The notes under the pieces: generated by a model
Seen by the model: the letters and a program-made list of their open reading frames with translations, nothing else
Told to the model about the DNA's origin: nothing
The model's database searches: none
Position numbers and translations under genes: made by a program
Shown: one piece after another, positions 34,970-43,744 of the stretch
Layout of the letters: each line of letters starts with the position of its first letter
Numbering within the stretch: the stretch's first letter is position 1
Origin: Saccharopolyspora flava
GTDB taxonomy: Bacteria > Actinomycetota > Actinomycetes > Mycobacteriales > Pseudonocardiaceae
Direction: 5' to 3'
Length of the DNA: 64,000 bases
NCBI RefSeq assembly: GCF_900116135.1
Contig: NZ_FOZX01000003.1
Location: forward strand, 682,001-746,000

Positions 34970-34981
34970 GCAAATTCTTGC
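34970..34981. promoter_or_regulatory. LacI operator O3 (upstream of the amylase)
   Basis: GCAAATTCTTGC, exactly the reverse complement of O1. It lies in the 179-bp gap between adoK and the amylase. Confidence 0.6.
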
Positions 34982-35035
34982 AAGGAAATTCGTGATCAAG
35001 GTCGCGCGGTATCACCGGACCCACCCGGTCCGCGA

Positions 35036-36330
<1,295 letters not shown>

Positions 36331-36333
36331 ACA

Positions 36334-36373
36334 GCAGCGAGGCCGGCACCCGAGCGGGTGCCGGCCTCGCTGC
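36334..36373. terminator. bidirectional terminator between S4 gene and erpA
   Basis: A perfect 18-bp stem, GCAGCGAGGCCGGCACCC with its complement, and GAGC loop, starting 3 bp after the S4 stop and ending 15 bp before the erpA stop. Confidence 0.88.
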
Positions 36374-36388
36374 CGGAAAGAGGCTCGA

Positions 36389-36751
36389 TCAGTGGAACGA
36401 GTCGCCGCAGGCGCAGGAACCGCCCGCGTTGGGGTTGTCGATCGTGAAGCCCTGCTTCTCGATGGAGTCGACGAAGTCGATGACCGCGCCCTCCAGGTAG
36501 GGGGCGCTCATCCGGTCGACGACCACGCCGAGGCCCTCGAAGTCGCGGCGCGCGTCGCCGTCGAGGCTGCGCTCGTCGAAGAAGAGCTGGTAGCGCAGAC
36601 CGGCGCAGCCACCCGGCTGGACGGCGATGCGCAGGTGCATGTCATCGCGACCCTCCTGGTCCAGCAGGGCCTTGGCCTTCTGGGCAGCAGAGTCGGTCAG
36701 CGTGACACCGTGAGCGGGCGCCTCGGTCTCAGTGGTGTTCGGGGCGGTCAT
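36389..36751 (-). CDS. erpA: iron-sulfur cluster carrier/insertion protein (A-type, HesB/IscA)
   Basis: A 120-residue A-type carrier that delivers Fe-S clusters to apo-enzymes. The three conserved cysteines are Cys49 (GGCAGLRY), Cys113 and Cys115 (SCACG). N-terminal tail of about 14 residues precedes the fold. ATG 36751, with GGGAG 5 nt upstream. Positional match: M. tuberculosis Rv2204c. Divergent from the DUF3043 gene. Confidence 0.93.
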   Translation of the reverse strand: MTAPNTTETEAPAHGVTLTDSAAQKAKALLDQEGRDDMHLRIAVQPGGCAGLRYQLFFDERSLDGDARRDFEGLGVVVDRMSAPYLEGAVIDFVDSIEKQGFTIDNPNAGGSCACGDSFH

Positions 36752-36949
36752 GGACACTCCCTCGTGGTCTCGCTCTCCGATTCCGGCGTGACGTTCAACC
36801 ACGGCCGGATCCGGGGTATTCCCGCGGGCGAACCCGGGGACGGTTTTGTCTCCTCCCTACATGGTGGCATAAGCGCGGGCCGATCAGGTGTGACGTGGTG
36901 AGCACGGACGTACCGGACGGTCTCCTGCAAGCCCGCTGAGCGCGTCACA

Positions 36950-36955
36950 TAACCT
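36950..36955 (+). promoter_or_regulatory. -10-like hexamer of the DUF3043 gene
   Basis: TAACCT ends 6 nt before GTG 36962, with no ribosome site; compatible with leaderless initiation. Confidence 0.42.
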
Positions 36956-36961
36956 GGGGGT

Positions 36962-37600
36962 GTGAGGTTCCTTCGCCGCAGCAGCGCAGAGCAGACCGCC
37001 AGCACGGACGCCGAGACCGACGTCGAGCAGTCCGCGGAGGAGCGCGCGCAGAATCACACCCCCAAGAAGGGCAAGCCCACGCCGAAGCGGCGCGAGGCCG
37101 AGGGCAAGCGGCGCGGCCCGGTCCCGCCGCCGCCGATGACGCAGCGCGAGGCGGTCAAGCGCGCCCGGGGCAACAAGGAGGAGCGCCGCAAGGCCGCCAC
37201 CGAGCGCCGCGAGCGCATGATGCAGGGCGACGACCGCTACCTGATGCCGCGCGACAAGGGCCCGGTCCGCGCCTTCGTCCGCGACCTGGTGGACACCCGC
37301 AGGCACCTGATGGGCCTGTTCATGCCGCTGGTGCTGATCGTGTTCGCCACCACGCTGGCGCAGAACATGCTGGTCCAGCAGTACGCGACGCTGTTCTGCC
37401 TGTTCCTGCTGATCATGATGGTGATCGAGGGCAGCCTGCTGGGCCGCTACGTCAACAAGCGGGTGCGCGCGAAGTTCCCGGACCACAAGGACCGGCCGTT
37501 CGCCCTGGGCTGGTACGCCTTCACCCGCGCGATGCAGATCCGCAAGCTGCGGGTCCCGCGCCCCCGCTACACCCCGAAGGACATCGCCAAGCTCGGCTGA
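36962..37600 (+). CDS. DUF3043 membrane protein
   Basis: A 212-residue protein of unknown function conserved in actinobacteria (Rv2206 position). A long, very basic N-terminal half with GKPTPKRREAEGKRRGP (about 37-53) and NKEERRKAATERRERMMQGD, then two membrane helices at about 116-135 and 139-157, and a basic tail. GTG 36962 probably begins the mRNA itself. The terminator at 37617 follows. Confidence 0.85.
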   Translation: MRFLRRSSAEQTASTDAETDVEQSAEERAQNHTPKKGKPTPKRREAEGKRRGPVPPPPMTQREAVKRARGNKEERRKAATERRERMMQGDDRYLMPRDKGPVRAFVRDLVDTRRHLMGLFMPLVLIVFATTLAQNMLVQQYATLFCLFLLIMMVIEGSLLGRYVNKRVRAKFPDHKDRPFALGWYAFTRAMQIRKLRVPRPRYTPKDIAKLG

Positions 37601-37616
37601 CCTCGCACCTCATCCG

Positions 37617-37652
37617 CTGCGGCCCCGCTCACCGTCGTGAGCGGGGCCGCAG
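37617..37652. terminator. terminator after the DUF3043 gene
   Basis: CTGCGGCCCCGCTCAC pairs perfectly with 37637-37652 around a CGTC loop, 16 bp after the stop. Confidence 0.85.
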
Positions 37653-37661
37653 TGCTTCACC

Positions 37662-37678
37662 TGTCTCAAGTTGAGACA
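37662..37678. promoter_or_regulatory. perfect palindromic operator upstream of gldA
   Basis: TGTCTCAAGTTGAGACA: 8-bp arms around a central G, 77 bp before the gldA ATG. The TGTCTCA/TGAGACA half-sites resemble binding sites of AcoR/Fis-type activators of alcohol and acetoin metabolism; that link is inference. Confidence 0.65.
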
Positions 37679-37754
37679 CGCGCCGCCCACCACCGCGCCC
37701 CGGCCGCTCCTACGCTCAGCCGGTCTCATCCCCGGCCTCGAAGGAGCGGCGACC

Positions 37755-38894
37755 ATGACGATCCGCACGATGATCAGCCCGGCCCGGTACGTGCAGGGCC
37801 CGGGAGCGATCCACCGGCTCGGCGAGCACGTGGCGCAGATCGGTTCGAAGCCGCTGGTCGTCGCCGACGACGTGGTCTGGGGCTTCGTCGGCCACGACGT
37901 GGAGGCGTCGCTGTCCGCAGCGGGCCTGCCGGTGGACCGCCGGGGCTTCGGTGGCGTCCCGAGCGCGAAGGAGGTCGACCGGCTGGTCGGCGAGATCACC
38001 TCGTCGGGCGCCGACGTGGTGGTCGCGGTCGGGGGCGGCAGCACCATCGACGCGGTGAAGGCCGCGGGCCACCTGGCGGGTGTGCGCTGGGCGAACGCGC
38101 CGACGGTGGCCTCGACGGACGCCCCGTGCAGCGCCCTGTCGGTGATCTACACCGAGGACGGCGAGTTCGAGGCGTACCGGTTCTTCCCCCGCAACCCCGA
38201 TCTGGTGCTGGTCGATTCGCAGATCGTCGCCAACGCCCCGGCGGAGTTCCTGATCGCCGGTGTCGGCGACGCCCTGGCGACCTGGCTGGAGGCCCGCGCC
38301 ACGTCGAGATCGGGGTCACCGACGATGGCGGGCGGCCTGCCCACGGTCACCGGCACCGCGCTGGCGCAGCTGAGCTGGGACGTGCTGTGGGAGAACGCGC
38401 TGCCGGCCATCGACGCGGTCCGCGACAAGCAGGTGACCCCGGCGGTGGAGAAGGTCATCGAGGCCAACACGCTGCTGTCGGGCCTGGGCTTCGAGTCGGG
38501 CGGCCTGGCGGCGGCTCACGCGATTCACAACGGCCTGACCTCGGTCGCCGCCACGCACGGCCTCGCCCACGGTCAGAAGGTCAACCTCGGCTCGGTCGCC
38601 CAGCTGGTCCTGGAGGGCGCCGCCCCGTCCGACCTGCGCGAGTTCATCGAGTTCACCACCGCCGCAGGCCTGCCCACCACCCTCACCGAGGTCGGCATCC
38701 GCCCCGACGACGCGGACACGATCCGCGCCGTGGCCACCGCAGCCACCGCCGAAGGCGAAACGATCCACTCGATGCCCTTCGAGGTCACCCCGAACGACGT
38801 CGCAGCAGCCCTCACCTCGATCGACCGCCACGCCACCAGAATCCGCAACAACGCCCACCTCCCCACCCCAAAGCCCTACACAACCCAGCACTGA
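37755..38894 (+). CDS. gldA: iron-containing glycerol dehydrogenase
   Basis: A 379-residue NAD-dependent polyol dehydrogenase oxidising glycerol to dihydroxyacetone. The nucleotide loop is GGGSTIDAVKA (93-103); the signature APTVASTDAPCSALSVIYTE (115-134) is diagnostic for GldA. Metal ligands are Asp172, His255 and His272, aligned with the zinc site of bacillary glycerol dehydrogenase. ATG 37755 is 8 nt after AAGGAG. A palindromic operator lies upstream and a terminator downstream, so it is a one-gene unit. No dihydroxyacetone kinase is nearby. Confidence 0.88.
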   Translation: MTIRTMISPARYVQGPGAIHRLGEHVAQIGSKPLVVADDVVWGFVGHDVEASLSAAGLPVDRRGFGGVPSAKEVDRLVGEITSSGADVVVAVGGGSTIDAVKAAGHLAGVRWANAPTVASTDAPCSALSVIYTEDGEFEAYRFFPRNPDLVLVDSQIVANAPAEFLIAGVGDALATWLEARATSRSGSPTMAGGLPTVTGTALAQLSWDVLWENALPAIDAVRDKQVTPAVEKVIEANTLLSGLGFESGGLAAAHAIHNGLTSVAATHGLAHGQKVNLGSVAQLVLEGAAPSDLREFIEFTTAAGLPTTLTEVGIRPDDADTIRAVATAATAEGETIHSMPFEVTPNDVAAALTSIDRHATRIRNNAHLPTPKPYTTQH

Positions 38895-38900
38895 GGCGAA

Positions 38901-38931
38901 GGCCGGTCGGTACGCCAAGTACCGACCGGCC
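38901..38931. terminator. terminator after gldA
   Basis: GGCCGGTCGGTAC pairs with 38919-38931 across a GCCAA loop, 6 bp after the gldA stop. Confidence 0.85.
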
Positions 38932-38944
38932 CCACGGCTCAGTA

Positions 38945-39121
38945 CGATGCGAGCCCAACCTCCAAGTCCCGGATCTCCTCGTCCGAGAGCACCGAATCCC
39001 GTGGCATCCGGGTTCGGCCGGACCGTTCGCCATCGACGAGATCGCCCGCATCGCGCTCGACTCAGTCGATTCGGCCGCTTTGATCAAGAACGTCATCGAC
39101 GCAGAATGGACACCATCATGA
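38945..39121 (+). pseudogene. C-terminal remnant of an XRE/DUF5753 regulator
   Basis: An open frame without its own start codon, encoding about 58 residues. QVPDLLVREHRIPWHPGSAG and GPFAIDE recall the ligand-like DUF5753 domain of WhiJ/BldB-associated XRE regulators, and ALDSVDSAALIKNVIDAEW resembles their C-terminal helix; the piece between is missing. Its TGA overlaps the ATG of the DUF397 gene (ATGA), the usual coupling of XRE-DUF397 pairs. The N-terminal HTH is gone. Interpreted as a decayed regulator with internal deletion. Confidence 0.5.
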
Positions 39122-39291
39122 CTACTGACCACTGGTTAAAGTCCAGCCACTCCAGCGCCAACGGCGACTGCGTTGAACTGACACGTTCGCTCGACCGCAT
39201 TCGTGATTCCAAGGATCCGGACGGCCCGACGTTGAACGTGAACGTTCGCGAGCTCGTCAGGGCCGTCAAAGATGGCCGGTTCGACCACTGA
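39118..39291 (+). CDS. DUF397 protein
   Basis: A 57-residue DUF397 protein: WLKSSHSSANGDCVEL (6-21), then RDSKDPDGPTLNV. Family members pair with XRE regulators of the WhiJ type in antibiotic-producing actinomycetes and modulate development. Here the partner upstream is only a remnant, with its stop overlapping this ATG. A second DUF397 gene follows 45 bp on. No individual ribosome site, as expected for a coupled start. Confidence 0.82.
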   Translation: MTTDHWLKSSHSSANGDCVELTRSLDRIRDSKDPDGPTLNVNVRELVRAVKDGRFDH

Positions 39292-39336
39292 CCGTGGGCT
39301 CTCACGTTCCGGGCTCGGCGAAGGAGGAAGTCATCC

Positions 39337-39537
39337 ATGATCGACCAGTCACGAGCCGTCTGGTGCAAGAGCAGCCGCAGTGGCAATACCGGCCAGTGCG
39401 TCGAGCTGGCCCTGAACATCCCTGGCGTCACCGCCGTCCGAGACTCCAAAGCCCCAGAAGACGGAACGCTCACCTTCGAGCCCCACACCTTCCGAACCTT
39501 CTTAACCACCCTCAAGTCCGGAAAACTCGACTCCTGA
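39337..39537 (+). CDS. DUF397 protein
   Basis: A 66-residue DUF397 protein with WCKSSRSGNTGQCVELAL (9-26) and VRDSKAPEDGTL (34-45). ATG 39337 has its own AAGGAGG 9-10 nt upstream, so unlike the first copy it can be translated independently. The two copies share only the family core and are not a recent duplication. Convergent with the deaminase-like gene, 26 bp apart. Confidence 0.85.
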   Translation: MIDQSRAVWCKSSRSGNTGQCVELALNIPGVTAVRDSKAPEDGTLTFEPHTFRTFLTTLKSGKLDS

Positions 39538-39563
39538 CCAGGTGAGCGGGTGGCGATGCCGGA

Positions 39564-40004
39564 TCAACGCCAGTCCGGGGCTTCGTCCGGGAAGGCGCCT
39601 GCGAGCCAGTAGTGCGGGAGGGCTTCCCTCAAGGACACCCAGCGGAGCTCGGTCGGGTCCGAGGGGCCCGGGACGGCCACGAGCACGTCGGGGCCGTGGT
39701 CGGCGAGCCGCTCGCGGCAGATCCCGCACGGGCTGAGGACGAGGTGGCGCCCGTCCTCAGCCCGGTGCAGGCACACCGAAGCCACGATCTTCCGGTTGAG
39801 CCGGAACGCCGCGCAGCAGGGCTCGACCTCGTGGCAGAGCGACGCGCCGGCGTTGCCGAAATCCGGACTCGACCCGGTCAGCACCTCACCGTCGTCCAGC
39901 AGCACCGCCGCCGCTCCCCGCTCCGCGTCCCCGGGGAACCGCCGCGCGATGAGCCCCCGGCACTCGTCGACGGCCCTGGCCAGCAACTCGTCTCGCACCA
40001 CCAC
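39564..40004 (-). CDS. cytidine deaminase-like zinc protein
   Basis: A 146-residue protein of the cytidine deaminase fold. Zinc-site pattern: CHE (Cys57, catalytic Glu59) and PCGIC (Cys93, Cys96). In canonical enzymes the first block is CAE or HAE, so CHE with a second CC two residues on is unusual. NAGASLCHEVEP and LSPCGICRERL are otherwise typical. GTG 40004 lies 8 nt after GGAGG (40013-40017 as complement), preferred over ATG 40028. Could be a nucleoside or blasticidin-type deaminase; substrate undetermined. Confidence 0.75.
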   Translation of the reverse strand: MVVRDELLARAVDECRGLIARRFPGDAERGAAAVLLDDGEVLTGSSPDFGNAGASLCHEVEPCCAAFRLNRKIVASVCLHRAEDGRHLVLSPCGICRERLADHGPDVLVAVPGPSDPTELRWVSLREALPHYWLAGAFPDEAPDWR

Positions 40005-40265
40005 GCGCCTACCCTCCACCAACGGCATGAGCCCACATCGTCGCCGACGATCGCCGTTGCGCGCCCAGGGTTTCGACCCGAACGAACCGAACGAGGCAAA
40101 CAGCGAAGCCCGCTCACAACACGACGCTGCAGGAACCCGTGGACCCGCTTTCAGCGGAGAAGAGCCGCGCACGCACTTGGAAACCGAACGCCGGCCCGGC
40201 CGCCGCACGCATGGCGTGCGGCGGTGGCCGTCACCCTGTCGCAGGCGATCGAATGCACCTGCGAG
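40005..40265. other. non-coding interval with consecutive hairpins
   Basis: Upstream of the deaminase-like gene. It contains a solitary element-D-like word (40141-40160) with CCGCT/AGCGG, a 10-bp stem CGCCGCACGC/GCGTGCGGCG near 40201-40223, and TCGCAGG/CCTGCGA at about 40238-40264. With the terminator at 40266 this could be a structured RNA. No gene seen. Confidence 0.4.
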
Positions 40266-40316
40266 CTGGGGCGGAAGCTTCAGCCGTCCTTCGGCAAGCC
40301 TCCGCCCCAGTTTTCT
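40266..40316 (+). terminator. intrinsic-type terminator with T tract
   Basis: CTGGGGCGGA pairs with TCCGCCCCAG (inner GCTT/AAGC extends it) and is followed by TTTTCTT, on the plus strand. One of few hairpins here with a T tract. No recognised plus-strand gene ends close by. The AfsR gene ends 200 bp away on the other strand. The remaining 40317-40516 has AGCAC/GTGCT symmetry near 40451 and no gene. Confidence 0.6.
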
Positions 40317-40516
40317 TCACTCCGTTGCGACAACTCCCCTCCCTTCAGCCTTGCGCCGGTCGCAACCTGCAACCAACTCATCCACGGGAGGGGTGATGTT
40401 ACGCACTTTCGAGTGACATCAAGCGGCGGGTGGTGTTAGGCCACGTACAGCACGTAGTGCTACATTGATCATGACGAGTGCCGAACCGCACTCGATCGAG
40501 GCGAGGTGCCGAGACG

Positions 40517-43381
40517 TCAGGCGCTGAGCGGGTCGATGTCCGCGCGTAGCTCTCTGAGCCTTCTCCGGCCTTCGGCTGCGGCCTCGTGGCGTCCCTTGCG
40601 CTGCAAGACCGTGATCACCACTTCGATGGCTCCGATCTCACCGTCGATGTCACGCATCTGTTCGCAGTGTTCCGCCGCGATCCGGCCGTACCTCAAGCCT
40701 TCGTTGAGGAAGGCTTTGTCGAGCGCGCTCTGAGCCACGACCAGGGCAGCCCGACCGCAGGTTCCCTTGTCGCGCATCAGCTCTCCGAGGTGGAGAGCCC
40801 GCAGCGCGTACTCCCGGCTCATCGTCGAGTCACCACCGGCCTTGCAGATGAGCGCCAGTTCGGTCAGAGCATCCGCCTGCCCTTGGGAATCGCCGACCTT
40901 CTCGTGGTGGAAGATCGCTTCCCTGCAGTTCATGGCCGCGTCGTCGAGCTTGCCCTGACGACGTTGAACCTCAGCGATCCGGCGCTTGGTGCTCCCGATG
41001 CGGTATCGGTCACCCGCTGCCGATGCGATGCCCAAGGCCTCGTTGTAGGTGCTGAGGGCGCCCTCGTAGTTCTGAGACTCCGCTTCACAGCGCGCGAAGT
41101 TTTGCAGCGCACCATGATGAACAGCCAGATCCTCCGCGTCGCCCGCCATCAGGATCGCCTTCTGCAACAACGCGCGGGCCTCGCCTCGCTCTCCCATCCA
41201 CAGCAAGCACGAACCAAGGTTGCCCATCGTCCCGGCAACGGCACGGGCATCGTCGTCCTCGTGGGCTGAGTCCAGACCCATCGTCAGGAGCTGCTTGGCC
41301 GCGTCCATCCAGCCCGGCAGCCGCAGCAATTCCCACACGGTGTTCGCGAGTCGCCAGCAATGACCATGCAATCCGTTGTCACGGGCGTCGGCTGCGGCGG
41401 CCAACAGCTCGGACTGATTCCGCCCGGCCCATCGAAAAGCGTCCTCAACCCCGGTGAACGTGCGAGCCCACGGGCTCGGCCGGAAACCGTCGAGCGGCGG
41501 CGCGCTCCTGGTGGGAAAGACCGTCTCGCGCGCTCGCAGCCCGCTCCACAACACGTAATCGGCGAGTCGCCTCGTTGCCGCTGCCGTGATCGAGCGGTCG
41601 CTGTTCCAACCCGCCGCACAAGTGCGAATCAAGTCGTGCATCTCGTAGCGGTCCGATGAACGCTCAACGAGGTGCAACGACACCAGCGCGTCGAGCGCCT
41701 GCCCTACCTCGGTGGGTTCCCACTGCGTCAAGGACTCGGCGGCTCCGCTGTCGAACTCCCTGCCCGGGTAGAGCCCGAGCAGCCGGAAGAGCGTCTGCTG
41801 AGCCGGGGTCAGCGCTCGGTAAGAACACCCCAGCGCCGCCTCAATCGTCGCACCCTCGTCGTCGTTTCCTCCCAGGCGGAGCAGGACGCGGCGATCGGCG
41901 TGCAACTCCTCCGCGAGGCTCGCCAGCGATTGCCGCGACCGCGTCGATGCGTGTTGAGCGATGATCCGCACGACGAGGGGAATGCCCGCGCACAGGTCTA
42001 CGAGACGTTTCGCCGCGTGCGGCTCGACGAGGAACCGCGAGTGCAGCTCTGACCGCAGCCACCGGAACACCTCCGCGGCATCGAGCGGCGGCACTTCGAA
42101 CGATCGAGCTCCGTCGAGATGTATCAAGCCGTGGAGCTTCTTGCGGCTGGTGACCAGAACCAGGGATTCACGCACGAATCGCAACAGGGGCCTGACGTAC
42201 TGCGAGTCCTTCGCGTCGTCGAGGACGACGAGGTAACGGCGCCGAGCCAGCTTCTGCCTGAGCCGGTGCACGCGCATGTCCTTGCTGGGTATCCGCTCGG
42301 CAACAACACCGAGCTGCGAGAGCAAGGTCCCGACGATCTCGTCCTCCGTGAGCGGGTTCTTCCCGTGGTATCCCTGCAGATCGACGTAGAGCACGCGATC
42401 CACCAGGTCACCGGCCGCTCGCCTGGCCCAGTGGACTGCGAGCGCCGATTTGCCGATCCCGGCCGCTCCATCGAGCGCGATCACTCCAGTCGGACGTTCT
42501 CGAGCCGCGTCGTTGAGATCGTCCAGCAACTCCGCACGACCGTGAAAGCTCCACGAGCCGGCGGGGAGATCACCCAGGACCGGGATTTCATCCTCATCAT
42601 CGGGACCATCGCTCATGACCCTCACCTGCGGCGTTCCGGAGGCGAGCAGGGCGTCATGTTCGCGACGGACCCACTCCGGCACATCCTCCCCGACTAGTTC
42701 TCGGTATTCCTGAGCGAAGTGCACGTAATAGCCCGAGATCTCAGTAGCGCGCCCGAGACCGCCCAGCGCACGCATCCGCTGCACGACGAGCCGAGGGTTG
42801 ACGCCATCCGCAGCCATCGGACCGTCGATGTCCGCGAGAGCGTCCGCGAACTGTCCCAACGCCAGTCGGCTGTCGACCAGGCGGAATCTCGCCTCCATTT
42901 CCGCGGGGCGGGCCACGCTCTGCCGGAAGTTGCGCGCCGGTTCCGTTTCCAGGTCTGCTAGTGGAGTTCCCGTCCACATCCCGAGCGTTTCCTCGAGCAA
43001 TCCGATCGCGTCCAGGTGGGCCCCGCTGTCGGCAGCCTCGGCGGCGGTCCTGATCGCTCGTCGGAAGTGGTGGAAGTCAACGCTCTCCGGATCGACCTCC
43101 AGCCAGTGGCCGGCCTTGCTCGTGCGCACTTCCGCGGGAACTCCGATCCCCTCGAGGGTGCGCTTGAGCCTGCTGACCAACTGCTGGAGATTGCGACGAC
43201 GTCGGCCCGAGTCGTCCGCCCAGATCCAGCGGGCGAGTTCATCCCGCGTGAGGCGTCGCTCCCCCGCTTCCAGCAGCAAGACCCCGAGCAGCCCGCGTTC
43301 CTGGCGTTTTCCCCAGGTGTCGTCGAAGGTGCCGTTGATGCGCAGGCTGGTGGTTCCGAGGATCTTGAACTGGATGGTCAC
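40517..43381 (-). CDS. AfsR-type SARP transcriptional regulator (wHTH-BTAD-NB-ARC-TPR)
   Basis: A 954-residue pathway-type activator. Domains: OmpR-like winged helix (about 1-95), bacterial transcriptional activation domain (98-245), STAND NTPase (about 275-560) with Walker A GAAGIGKS (305-312) and Walker B YLVVLDDAKD, then TPR repeats (about 690-940). ATP binding is expected to switch it on. GTG 43381 has GGGGG at good spacing; GTG 43387 is an alternative. Base composition by eye is less GC-rich than flanking genes, suggesting later acquisition. The 11-bp-spaced heptamers at 43507 lie upstream. Confidence 0.92.
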   Translation of the reverse strand: MTIQFKILGTTSLRINGTFDDTWGKRQERGLLGVLLLEAGERRLTRDELARWIWADDSGRRRRNLQQLVSRLKRTLEGIGVPAEVRTSKAGHWLEVDPESVDFHHFRRAIRTAAEAADSGAHLDAIGLLEETLGMWTGTPLADLETEPARNFRQSVARPAEMEARFRLVDSRLALGQFADALADIDGPMAADGVNPRLVVQRMRALGGLGRATEISGYYVHFAQEYRELVGEDVPEWVRREHDALLASGTPQVRVMSDGPDDEDEIPVLGDLPAGSWSFHGRAELLDDLNDAARERPTGVIALDGAAGIGKSALAVHWARRAAGDLVDRVLYVDLQGYHGKNPLTEDEIVGTLLSQLGVVAERIPSKDMRVHRLRQKLARRRYLVVLDDAKDSQYVRPLLRFVRESLVLVTSRKKLHGLIHLDGARSFEVPPLDAAEVFRWLRSELHSRFLVEPHAAKRLVDLCAGIPLVVRIIAQHASTRSRQSLASLAEELHADRRVLLRLGGNDDEGATIEAALGCSYRALTPAQQTLFRLLGLYPGREFDSGAAESLTQWEPTEVGQALDALVSLHLVERSSDRYEMHDLIRTCAAGWNSDRSITAAATRRLADYVLWSGLRARETVFPTRSAPPLDGFRPSPWARTFTGVEDAFRWAGRNQSELLAAAADARDNGLHGHCWRLANTVWELLRLPGWMDAAKQLLTMGLDSAHEDDDARAVAGTMGNLGSCLLWMGERGEARALLQKAILMAGDAEDLAVHHGALQNFARCEAESQNYEGALSTYNEALGIASAAGDRYRIGSTKRRIAEVQRRQGKLDDAAMNCREAIFHHEKVGDSQGQADALTELALICKAGGDSTMSREYALRALHLGELMRDKGTCGRAALVVAQSALDKAFLNEGLRYGRIAAEHCEQMRDIDGEIGAIEVVITVLQRKGRHEAAAEGRRRLRELRADIDPLSA

Positions 43382-43506
43382 CAGCACCCCCAGTGCCGTG
43401 TCTTCCGCAAACTTTCCGAGCCACCCAGTGTTGCGCGGATGTTCCTCCGCTCATACGTCCATCGAGGCGAAAGTCTGCTGCTCACGGGTGGTTTTGGAAG
43501 CTCGAC

Positions 43507-43535
43507 GGCGACAGAACGGCGACAACGCGGCGACA
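43507..43535. promoter_or_regulatory. three heptameric direct repeats at 11-bp period (SARP-like binding site)
   Basis: GGCGACA occurs at 43507-43513, 43518-43524 and 43529-43535, each start exactly 11 bp after the last. SARP activators bind such heptamers on one face of the helix. A TGGTC/GACCA inverted repeat follows at 43536-43549. Located between the SARP gene and the divergent dehydrogenase. Confidence 0.6.
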
Positions 43536-43589
43536 TGGTCCCGAGACCAACGCGAATTCGCCCATCACCGCCCCCGGAGGGAGCGCGCG

Positions 43590-43670
43590 ATGGGTTTCGG
43601 CATCGAATCGACCTGCGCGTCTACGGGTGCGGCGCAGGCGCGGCGACAGCGGGACGACACGCGCGGGTGA
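43590..43670 (+). CDS. possible small ORF (26 aa) upstream of the nucleotide-sugar dehydrogenase
   Basis: MGFGIESTCASTGAA then a charged tail, 26 codons, with GGAGG (43576-43580) 9 nt before ATG. It lies between the SARP-like repeats and the dehydrogenase gene. It may be a leader peptide or a chance frame; no family recognised. Confidence 0.3.
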   Translation: MGFGIESTCASTGAAQARRQRDDTRG

Positions 43671-43744
43671 TGCTTGTCCGCGTACCCGGTCGATGGGGAT
43701 AGGGCTTGTCGGGGAGCTCTACGGCCGGGGCATTCGGAGGAAAG

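Noticed and set aside
40266-40316. tRNA gene in the hairpin cluster
   Set aside because: No T-loop GGTTCRA pattern and no acceptor stem ending were found.
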